Made by a program: the position numbers and the translations under genes. A DNA stretch of 64,000 bases from PALSA-600 sp037142875 (lineage in GTDB: Bacteria > Actinomycetota > Thermoleophilia > Gaiellales > Gaiellaceae), in contig JBAWZV010000004.1 in the NCBI GenBank assembly GCA_037142875.1, positions 62,001 through 126,000 on the forward strand, in the 5' to 3' direction. Below are positions 58,349 through 64,000 of this stretch, in pieces (within the stretch, counting starts at the first letter, position 1; each line of letters starts with the position of its first letter). The notes beneath the pieces are model-generated. The model ran no database searches. It was given only the letters and a program-made list of their open reading frames with translations, and was not told the DNA's origin.

Positions 58349-58920
58349 GTGGCGGCGAGGAGCGCCGCGACGGCCTTCGCCCGGTGCGAGTGCTCGTGCT
58401 TCCAGTCGTCACCGAGCTCGGCGACGGTCACGTCGTAGCCGTCGGGGATGAGGATCGGGTCGTACCCGAACCCGCCGGCGCCCCTGCGTCCCGGGGCGAG
58501 CACACCTGCGAGGAAGCCGCCGCCACGGAACTCCTCGCCGTCGGGAGAGAGCGCGACGAGCTCGGAGACCATCCGGGCGCGCCGGTCGGTCTCGGACGCC
58601 ATCCGTTCGAGCAGGGCGTCGGCCTGGTCACGGCCGGGAGCCCAGCGCGCCGAGTGCAGACCGGGTGCGCCGCCGAGGGCCTCGCACTCGATGCCCGAGT
58701 CCTCACCCAGCACCCACACGCCTGCCGGGGCGACGGAGTGCGCGAACCGCGCCTTGATCAGCGCGTTCTCGTAGTACGTCACGCCCGTCTCCTCCGGGTA
58801 GTCATCGGAGGCGAGCACGCCGATCTGCCAGCCCGGAAGCGACTCGCGCAGCTCGGCAAGCTTGTGCAGGTTCTGAGATGCGAGAAGGGAGACGACCGGG
58901 TCGCTACTCGCGAGGGGCAT
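58345..58920 (-). CDS. rdgB: XTP/dITP pyrophosphatase (RdgB/HAM1)
   Basis: Hydrolyses non-canonical purine triphosphates to keep them out of DNA. The 191-residue protein has LLASQNLHKLAEL (substrate loop), TYYENALIKA (catalytic Glu/Lys), VLGEDSGIECEALGG, GFGYDPILIP and the C-terminal KHEHSHRAKAVAAL block. The Ham1 motif SHR is intact. The ATG at 58920 lies 17 bases inside the rph end. The order murI, rph, rdgB is conserved in many bacteria. Confidence 0.95.
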   Translation of the reverse strand: MPLASSDPVVSLLASQNLHKLAELRESLPGWQIGVLASDDYPEETGVTYYENALIKARFAHSVAPAGVWVLGEDSGIECEALGGAPGLHSARWAPGRDQADALLERMASETDRRARMVSELVALSPDGEEFRGGGFLAGVLAPGRRGAGGFGYDPILIPDGYDVTVAELGDDWKHEHSHRAKAVAALLAAT

Positions 58921-59617
58921 CGATCGCCTCCTGCTGCCAGGCGCCGAGCTCCTCGATCCCCTCGGCGGCAAGGTCGAGCAGGACGTCGAGCCGGGCGCGG
59001 TCAAACGGCACCTTCTCGGCCGTTGCCTGCACCTCGATCAGCCGCCCGTCACCGGTCATGACGACGTTCAGGTCGACATCCGCGTTCGAGTCCTCGGCGT
59101 AGTCGAGGTCGAGCAGCGACTCGCCATCGACCACGCCCACCGAGACGGCGGAGACAGATCCGGTCAGGACGCGACTGAGGCCGAAGCGGTCGAGCGCGCG
59201 CGACGCGGCAACGTAGGCGCCGCAGATCGCGGCGCAGCGGGTACCTCCGTCGGCCTGGAGCACATCGCAGTCCAGATGGACGGTACGCTCGCCGAGCGCG
59301 GCGAAGTCGACGACGCCGCGGAGTGAGCGGCCGATCAACCGCTGGATCTCCACGGTCCGCCCGCCCTGCTTGCCGCGCGCGGCCTCCCGGTCGGTGCGCT
59401 CTCCGGTCGACGCGGGCAGGAGCGAGTACTCGGCGGTCATCCAGCCACGACCGGACCGGTGGAGCCAGCGCGGGACGCTCTCGACGACGCTCGCCGTGCA
59501 GAGGACCGTGGTCTTGCCCTGCGTCCAGAGCACCATCCCGTGGGGCTGCTCGAGGAATGTCGGATCGGTGGAGATCACGCGCAGCTCGTTGGCGCGCCGC
59601 CCGTCGTGGCGGCTCAT
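58904..59617 (-). CDS. rph: Ribonuclease PH
   Basis: Phosphorolytic exonuclease that trims tRNA 3' ends, relevant because none of the tRNA genes here encodes CCA. The 237-residue protein has RHDGRRANELR at the start, GKTTVLCTASV, SRGRGWMTAEYSLLPAST-like core (here GRGWMTAEYSLLPAST), GKQGGRTVEIQRLIGRSLR with the phosphate-site Arg residues, and DCDVLQADGGTR. The start overlaps the murI stop by four bases. Confidence 0.97.
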   Translation of the reverse strand: MSRHDGRRANELRVISTDPTFLEQPHGMVLWTQGKTTVLCTASVVESVPRWLHRSGRGWMTAEYSLLPASTGERTDREAARGKQGGRTVEIQRLIGRSLRGVVDFAALGERTVHLDCDVLQADGGTRCAAICGAYVAASRALDRFGLSRVLTGSVSAVSVGVVDGESLLDLDYAEDSNADVDLNVVMTGDGRLIEVQATAEKVPFDRARLDVLLDLAAEGIEELGAWQQEAIDAPRE

Positions 59618-60423
59618 GCGGCCGCCCGCTCGAGCTCGGCGATGGCGACACGGGTGACATCCTCGATCGGAAGCTGCAGGAACCGCTCGCCGTGCGACCG
59701 GAAGAGGTCGGGGTCGCCGGTCGTGAGGAAGCGATACGTCCCTTCACGGTTGCGGTCGTTCTCCCAGCCCTTCCGCGTCAGCGTGTCGGCGACCTCGCGG
59801 GCGGTCTCCTCGGCCGAGAAGACGAGCGTCACGTCGCGTCCGAACACACGCTGGAGAACAGGCCGGATCAGCGGGTAGTGGGTACAGCCAAGGATCACGG
59901 TGTCGCAGCCGGCCACCTCAAGCGGTGCCGCGTACTCGCGCACCGCGTCGACGGTCTGCTCGCCCGCCTCGATCAGGGGCACGAGCTTCGGGCAGGCAAC
60001 GGCGGTGAAGCGGACTCCTGCGTCGAGCTCGCGGACGAGCTGCTCGTAACGCCCTGCGATCACAGTGGCCTGCGTTGCGAGCAGGCCTATCCGCCGGTTG
60101 CGGGTGGCGCGCACGGCGGCGTACGCCTCGGGGGTGATCACGCCGACCACCGGGACGGTGAGCGATGCCTGGAGCGCAGGCAGGGCCGCCGAGGTTGCCG
60201 CGTTGCAGGCGACGACGATCAGCTTGACCCCGAGCGTCTCGAGGTAGCCGCCGATCTCGAAGGCAAACCGCTTGATCTCGTCGAGAGGCCGAGGGCCGTA
60301 CGGAAGCCGCGCGTGGTCTCCCAGGTAGACAAAGTCCTCGTTCGGCATCGTCACCAGGCACTCGTGAAGAACCGTGAGCCCGCCGACGCCGGAGTCGAAG
60401 ACGCCGATCGGGCGCGCATCCAT
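59614..60423 (-). CDS. murI: Glutamate racemase
   Basis: Makes D-glutamate for peptidoglycan. The 269-residue protein has the family start IGVFDSGVGGLTVLHECL, the first catalytic Cys in VVACNAATSAALPAL (about 72) and the second in VILGCTHYPLIRPVLQ (about 183). GDHARLPYGPRP is the substrate strip. TAGAAT six bases before the ATG provides a leaderless promoter, shared back to back with the divergent DUF72 gene. It heads murI-rph-rdgB. Confidence 0.96.
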   Translation of the reverse strand: MDARPIGVFDSGVGGLTVLHECLVTMPNEDFVYLGDHARLPYGPRPLDEIKRFAFEIGGYLETLGVKLIVVACNAATSAALPALQASLTVPVVGVITPEAYAAVRATRNRRIGLLATQATVIAGRYEQLVRELDAGVRFTAVACPKLVPLIEAGEQTVDAVREYAAPLEVAGCDTVILGCTHYPLIRPVLQRVFGRDVTLVFSAEETAREVADTLTRKGWENDRNREGTYRFLTTGDPDLFRSHGERFLQLPIEDVTRVAIAELERAAA

Positions 60424-60429
60424 GCAGCG

Positions 60430-60435
60430 ATTCTA
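60430..60435 (-). promoter_or_regulatory. -10 box (TAGAAT) of murI
   Basis: On the minus strand, TAGAAT is followed by CGCTGC and the ATG at 60423. Confidence 0.6.
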
Positions 60436-60453
60436 GGGACAACACCGGGGGCC

Positions 60454-60459
60454 TATCCT
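60454..60459 (+). promoter_or_regulatory. -10 box (TATCCT) of DUF72 gene
   Basis: TATCCT is followed by CCGGGT and the GTG at 60466; 18 bases separate it from the murI box on the other strand. Confidence 0.6.
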
Positions 60460-60465
60460 CCGGGT

Positions 60466-61377
60466 GTGGTCGCGCCCGTTCGAATCGGCACCTGCTCGTG
60501 GGCTGATGAGACGCTGATCAGGCACTGGTACCCCAAAGGGCTGCCTGCCGCAGCCCGGCTTGCGTGGTACGCCGAGCACTTCTCGACGGTCGAGGTCGAC
60601 TCGACCTACTACCGGGTACCCGACCGGGCGATGGTGCAGCGCTGGGCCGACCGCACGCCGCCCGGGTTCACGATGCACGTGAAGGCCTTCGGGGTGATGA
60701 CGCGCCACCCGGTGAAGGTCGAGCAGCTCCCTCAACATCTCCGCGCCGAGATGCCGGTGGACGCACGTGGCCGCGTCGACCGACCGTCGGCGGAGCTCCG
60801 CGCCGTCGTGTTCCGTGAGTTCCTGGACGCCCTCGAGCCGCTGCGCGAGACCGGCAAGCTCGGCGGGCTGCTGTTCCAGTTCCCTCCCTACTTCGCTCCC
60901 AGCCCTGCGAGCTACGCGTACCTCGAGTGGGCACGGGAGCAGCTCGGCGGCGACCGGATGCTCGTCGAGTTCCGCCAGCGCGACTGGTTCGCCGAGGACG
61001 AGCGTGAGACGATGCTGCGCTTCCTCGAGGATCGCTCGATGGCGTACGTCACGGTCGACGCACCGCGCCTCGACGGTGCGAACGTGCCGCTCACCCTCGT
61101 CGCCGCGACTGCGCCGCTTGCCTACTTGCGCCTCCACGGCCGCAACGCAGCGACCTGGAACGCCCGCGGCGGCGGGGCGGCCATGCGGTTCGACTACCTC
61201 TACGCAGAGGACGAGCTGCGCGAGTGGGTCAGCCCGCTCCGTGAGCTCTCGGGCGAGGCCAGCGAGCTGTACGTGTTCTTCAACAACAACAACCAGACCC
61301 ACGGCGTCGCGCAGGCACCCGCGGGCGCACAGATCCTCCGTCAGCTGCTCACCAACGAGGGGGTTCCGGTCGCATAG
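60466..61377 (+). CDS. DUF72-family protein
   Basis: A 303-residue TIM-barrel protein of the YecE/DUF72 family. It begins VRIGTCSWADETLIRHWYP and has the conserved STVEVDSTYYRVPD, KLGGLLFQFPPYF, VEFRQRDWF, YLRLHGRNA and YVFFNNNNQTHGVAQAP blocks. The biochemical role is unknown, although the family is universal enough to have a fold assignment. The GTG at 60466 is set by the -10 box; the frame is open for 380 codons further up across murI and rph, which is antisense noise. Confidence 0.93.
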   Translation: MVAPVRIGTCSWADETLIRHWYPKGLPAAARLAWYAEHFSTVEVDSTYYRVPDRAMVQRWADRTPPGFTMHVKAFGVMTRHPVKVEQLPQHLRAEMPVDARGRVDRPSAELRAVVFREFLDALEPLRETGKLGGLLFQFPPYFAPSPASYAYLEWAREQLGGDRMLVEFRQRDWFAEDERETMLRFLEDRSMAYVTVDAPRLDGANVPLTLVAATAPLAYLRLHGRNAATWNARGGGAAMRFDYLYAEDELREWVSPLRELSGEASELYVFFNNNNQTHGVAQAPAGAQILRQLLTNEGVPVA

Positions 61378-61380
61378 CGT
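61375..61380 (+). promoter_or_regulatory. -10 box (TAGCGT) of amidotransferase gene
   Basis: TAGCGT is seven bases before the ATG at 61388. Its first three bases are the stop codon of the DUF72 gene, so one TAG serves as both stop and promoter. Confidence 0.5.
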
Positions 61381-61387
61381 GCCGCCG

Positions 61388-62065
61388 ATGCGTGTCCTCT
61401 CCGTCACCCACGGCCCGCTCGTCCGCACCGAGCTCTTCGGCGACTGGATCCGCGCTGCCGGGCACGAGCTCGTCGAGTGGGAGATCACCACCGAGGGCGT
61501 TCCGCCGGACGGGTTCGACGCGGTGCTCGTAATGGGCGGCGACATGAACGTCGGCGAGGAGCACCTCCACCCCTGGCTCCACGATGAGTACGAGCTGCTG
61601 CGCGGCTGGGTCGTCGCGGAGATGCCGCTGCTTGGGATCTGCCTCGGCGCTCAGACGCTGGCACACGCAAGGGGAGCGACCGTCGGCCCGGCCGTCGAGG
61701 CGCAGATGGGCTTTCTCGAGGTGTCGCTCACCGACGCCGGCAGGCGCGATCGCGTCCTCGGTGCGCTGCCGGAGCGCTTCGAGGCGTTCGTGGGCAACGC
61801 GTACGCGTTCGAGGTGCCGGAGGGTGCAGTCGAGCTCGCGACGTCGCGGCCGCAGTCACAGGCCTACCGCCTCGGCGAGCGGGCCTGGGCCGTGCAGTTT
61901 CATCCGGAGGTGCGACCGGAGCAGGTCGTGCAGTGGTGGCACGACGAGCCTCATCCACCGCGCCCGCTCGGAGACCTCGAGCGTGACCTTGCGGAGAAGA
62001 TCAGCGGCTGGCAGGCGCACGGGCGAACGCTCTGCCTCGCGTTTCTCGACGCTGCCCGAGGCTGA
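61388..62065 (+). CDS. Class I glutamine amidotransferase-like protein
   Basis: A 225-residue stand-alone amidotransferase domain. The nucleophile Cys is in PLLGICLGAQTLAHARGA (about 83) and the His-Glu pair in WAVQFHPEVRPEQV (about 171-173). VLVMGGDMNVGEEHLHPWL carries the family strand. Such stand-alone GATase1 proteins are often annotated GMP synthase-like; the partner synthase is not visible here. It is distinct from guaA at 49494, which has its own domain. Its stop directly abuts a convergent gene (no gap). Confidence 0.88.
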   Translation: MRVLSVTHGPLVRTELFGDWIRAAGHELVEWEITTEGVPPDGFDAVLVMGGDMNVGEEHLHPWLHDEYELLRGWVVAEMPLLGICLGAQTLAHARGATVGPAVEAQMGFLEVSLTDAGRRDRVLGALPERFEAFVGNAYAFEVPEGAVELATSRPQSQAYRLGERAWAVQFHPEVRPEQVVQWWHDEPHPPRPLGDLERDLAEKISGWQAHGRTLCLAFLDAARG

Positions 62066-62734
62066 CTACCCGCCGTACTCGGCAGCGTTGTAGCCGACGC
62101 ACGAGGCGAGTGAGAGCACGATCGACGACGGCGGCTCGGAGCCCCGGCCGATCACCGTCTCGTAGACGACCTTCCACGAGGTCATGTGCCGGAACCAGAC
62201 GTACGTCTGCGCCTCCGAGAAGGTCGCCGTCGCAGCGGCCCAGTGGCCGTCGAGACGCGAGACACACACGCGCGAGAAGCCCGTCGCCGTCTTCCCGTAC
62301 GGGGTGAGCGAGCTCGTGACGAACGCGTGCCGCAGGAGCCCCTGCTCGGCGGCCGTCGCAGCGCGCGCGCGCAGCGCCTTGGTCGACGGGCAGGCGACGG
62401 CGTACAGCTCCTTCACGACCTTCGGCGGGGCAGACAGGCACACCCCGTCTGCCGGCTTCGAGGAGTCACGTGTCCAGAGCTCCTTCCACAACCCGGATGT
62501 CCGGTGGAAGAGCGTGTCGTTGAGCGCGGTCTTGTACCCCCAGTGCAGGGTCGCGTAGGAGCTGTCGGCGCGGGACACGGCGATCGACTGGACGGCGGCG
62601 TTCCCCTGGATGGCCTGGAAGGCGTTGCGCAGCGCCTGCCGCTCGGCGGGCTTCGGCGTCCGCGCGACACCGACGGCCGGAAGAGCGAGCGCGACGGTCA
62701 CCAGGAGCGCCGCCGAGACCCCGAGGGCCTTCAC
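62066..62734 (-). CDS. Secreted protein of unknown function
   Basis: A 222-residue exported protein. The signal peptide is KALGVSAALLVTVALALPAVG with a site near VARTP. The mature part contains four Cys at wide spacing (in DGVCLSAP, AVACPST, SRVCVSR, LASCVGY), which may form two disulfides, and a Trp-rich stretch (LHWGYKTA, LWKELWTRD, TYVWFRHMTSWKVV). No family recognised. The GTG at 62734 overlaps the rhodanese stop by four bases, and the longer frame upstream is rhodanese read out of frame. Confidence 0.7.
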   Translation of the reverse strand: MKALGVSAALLVTVALALPAVGVARTPKPAERQALRNAFQAIQGNAAVQSIAVSRADSSYATLHWGYKTALNDTLFHRTSGLWKELWTRDSSKPADGVCLSAPPKVVKELYAVACPSTKALRARAATAAEQGLLRHAFVTSSLTPYGKTATGFSRVCVSRLDGHWAAATATFSEAQTYVWFRHMTSWKVVYETVIGRGSEPPSSIVLSLASCVGYNAAEYGG

Positions 62735-63093
62735 TCCGGCAGTCCCGACTCGACCGGCAGCTGGGTTTGTGACCACTCGTGCCACGAGCCGACGAAGTTG
62801 CGCGCGTTGTAGCCGAGCCGTCCGAGGATCTGGACGGCCATGGCAGAGCGCGAGCCGCTGTGGCAGTAGGCGACGACCTCGGCACCGGCCTCGATCCCGA
62901 GGCGCTCGGTGAGCTCCTCGTCGGACAGCAGCATCATCTCCTGCACATCAATGTTGATAGCACCGGGAATGTGACCCTGCCGAGGATCGCACGGCAGCCC
63001 GTAGGCGCCGGTGTACTCCCCCGCGCCCCGGACGTCGACGATTCGAACGGCGCCCAGGCGCTGCGCGATCTCAGCGGCGGCGATGTCGCTCAT
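62731..63093 (-). CDS. Rhodanese-like sulfurtransferase
   Basis: A 120-residue single-domain rhodanese. VRIVDVRGAGEYTGAYGL is the first conserved strand, GHIPGAINIDV the CH2A-like motif, and the active-site loop is VVAYCHSGSRSAMAVQIL with Cys about 77. Loop size suggests a sulfur substrate. It overlaps the GST-like gene upstream and the secreted protein downstream by four bases each, so the three form a tight operon. Confidence 0.92.
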   Translation of the reverse strand: MSDIAAAEIAQRLGAVRIVDVRGAGEYTGAYGLPCDPRQGHIPGAINIDVQEMMLLSDEELTERLGIEAGAEVVAYCHSGSRSAMAVQILGRLGYNARNFVGSWHEWSQTQLPVESGLPE

Positions 63094-63620
63094 GCGACCG
63101 CCCGGACGAGGTCGAGCTCGGCCGCGACCGACGGGCGGAGGCTCAGCTCGTCGAGCCAGTCACCAACCCGCTCTGGGAGAGGAAAGCCGTGGAACTCACG
63201 GAGTCTCATGACCCACGGAACGTACGCGAAATCGGCGAACAGGCTGCCGCCAACGGGCAGGTTCTCGAGCCGATGTTCGAGCAGGTGAAAGTCGCGTGCG
63301 CGGAACGCGTAGTAGTCGTCCCCGAGCAGCTCGTCGAAGCGAAAGACGGTGAGCCGGGCGGCGGCGCGCGCCGCGAGGTCAGCAGGCAGAAGCGCATGCT
63401 CGGGATAGCGCTCCTCGAGGTACTCCATGATCACGGCCGACTCCGGCAGCACGAACCCGTCGTCGAGCACCGGAATCCGGCCGGCCGGATTGAGATCGGT
63501 GAGCCAGGGCGGCCGCTTCTTCAGGTCGATCTCCACCGTCTCGTAGGCGAGCCCCTTCTCGTGCAGGACGAGCCGGACACGGGCACAGAATGGGCAGCGG
63601 GCAGCGTCGTAGAGGATCAC
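63090..63620 (-). CDS. Glutathione S-transferase-like protein
   Basis: A 176-residue protein. An N-terminal thioredoxin fold (VILYDAARCPFCARVRLVLH, with CPFC at about 8-11) continues with the cis-Pro loop GRIPVLDDG and the SAVIMEYLEE segment. A short all-helical C-terminal domain (FRFDELLGDDYYAFRARDF) follows. Actinobacteria mostly use mycothiol, so the cosubstrate is not clear. The CPFC pair rather than a lone Ser or Tyr suggests a glutaredoxin-like or omega-class activity. The GTG at 63620 begins at the first strand; the frame further up is an AlkA-like remnant. Confidence 0.82.
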   Translation of the reverse strand: MILYDAARCPFCARVRLVLHEKGLAYETVEIDLKKRPPWLTDLNPAGRIPVLDDGFVLPESAVIMEYLEERYPEHALLPADLAARAAARLTVFRFDELLGDDYYAFRARDFHLLEHRLENLPVGGSLFADFAYVPWVMRLREFHGFPLPERVGDWLDELSLRPSVAAELDLVRAVA

Positions 63621-63862
63621 GGCACGCGCATCCCTGCCAGCAGGACATGGGCTGAGAGGTTCTGGAACGGGTCGAGGAGTCGGCCGACGGTCTCCACGTC
63701 GAGACCGTAGAAGAGATCGGCCGCCTTCCGCAGGACGAGAGCGCCGATCAGGGCCCTCCCCGCAGCCCACACCCGGAGCGGCGGCGATCCGCACCTCGTC
63801 CCCTGCGACCGCGCGGTCGAGAGCTCGAAGTCGTACGGCTCAGGAACCCGAAGCAGGCTCAC
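63617..63862 (-). pseudogene. AlkA-like DNA glycosylase remnant
   Basis: An 81-codon frame from a GTG at 63862. It starts SLLRVPEPYDFELSTAR, the family N-terminus of DNA-3-methyladenine glycosylase II. Soon after, the matching sequence jumps frame: VAGDEVRIAAAPGV, typical of the next strand, is read in the neighbouring frame from about 63808. Back in the first frame, DPFQNLSAHVLLAG resembles the later DPFE segment. The order is kept, but large pieces are missing and the catalytic helix-hairpin-helix is absent. A decayed gene fits best; a small intact gene of unknown function is possible. Confidence 0.45.
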
Positions 63863-64000
63863 GCGAGCGTGCGGATGATGTCGTCGAAGGTCTCGAACGG
63901 CTTGTGCGCGACGCCCTGAGTCTCGAGGTACCGGCCGAGGCCCGGGCGGGTGAACACCCGGTCGGCAACGAGAGCGGCGCACCGATCCGAGTAGCCGTCA
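63859..64000 (-). CDS. HAD-family phosphatase, MtnX-like (C-terminus, partial)
   Basis: Last 46 codons of a gene that continues beyond the right edge. It reads GYSDRCAALVADRVFTRPGL then GRYLETQGVAHKPFETFDDI. GYSDRCAALVADRVF is motif IV with following strand of the HAD-IB phosphatases related to MtnX and phosphoserine phosphatase. Its TGA overlaps the GTG of the AlkA-like frame. The N-terminal nucleophile motif is outside the window. Confidence 0.65.
   Translation of the reverse strand, partial: DGYSDRCAALVADRVFTRPGLGRYLETQGVAHKPFETFDDIIRTLA

Overview
The window is high-GC, densely coded chromosomal DNA with no insertion sequence, phage, CRISPR or rRNA. Family content (MreBCD/RodA rod-shape genes, ClpXP, HU, GuaAB, MurI/RNase PH/RdgB, leaderless starts, very short intergenic gaps) fits a deep-branching Actinomycetota, most plausibly class Thermoleophilia. 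That placement is inference; no rRNA marker is present.

Layout. 0-7.5 kb (minus strand): cell elongation (start of a probable rodA, mrdA, mreD, mreC, mreB), then maf, ndk, a zinc-ribbon membrane protein, a 44-residue membrane peptide and folC. 7.5-13.3 kb (minus): valS, clpX, clpP, tig. 13.3-20.7 kb: mixed-strand accessory genes (nitroreductase, cupin, SQR-like flavoprotein, VapBC pair, M29 aminopeptidase, EamA permease) interspersed with six tRNA genes, all on the minus strand (Leu-TAG, Arg-TCG, His-GTG, Arg-TCT, Gly-TCC, Pro-TGG). 20.7-25.8 kb: an orphan promoter, hairpin and terminator that look like a small RNA, then ispH, an IleRS-like protein with both catalytic signatures altered, thioredoxin and a Nudix enzyme. 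25.8-36.1 kb: secreted beta-propeller proteins, a class C beta-lactamase-like protein, fabI, an SDR, alr, the NAD(P)HX repair fusion, acpS, a HAD phosphatase, an ArfB-like hydrolase and a LysR regulator. 36.1-43.6 kb (minus): a membrane GGDEF-EAL protein, a subtilase with an NSWSG-repeat tail, glmS and glmM. 43.6-46.7 kb: small genes and gene remnants (VOC, hicBA), a methyltransferase, then rplM-rpsI. 46.7-64 kb, mostly minus: MFS permease, UDG-like protein, two AOC-barrel secreted paralogues, guaA, guaB, pfkB, dacA, a LysM protein, pyrF, hup, pyrE, rdgB, rph, murI, rhodanese and a GST-like protein.

How it works together. Peptidoglycan supply and shape recur across the window (glmS/glmM, alr, murI, MreBCD, PBP2, DacA, LysM). 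They sit beside nucleotide metabolism (ndk, guaA/guaB, pyrE/pyrF, the Maf and RdgB house-cleaning enzymes) and protein quality control (ClpXP, trigger factor). Regulation looks minimal. Nineteen genes carry a TANNNT box exactly 6 or 7 bases before their start codon, which predicts leaderless transcripts, while most others overlap the upstream gene by a few bases. Several gene fragments (RidA-like, VOC, HicB/HicA, AlkA-like) mark ongoing gene loss.
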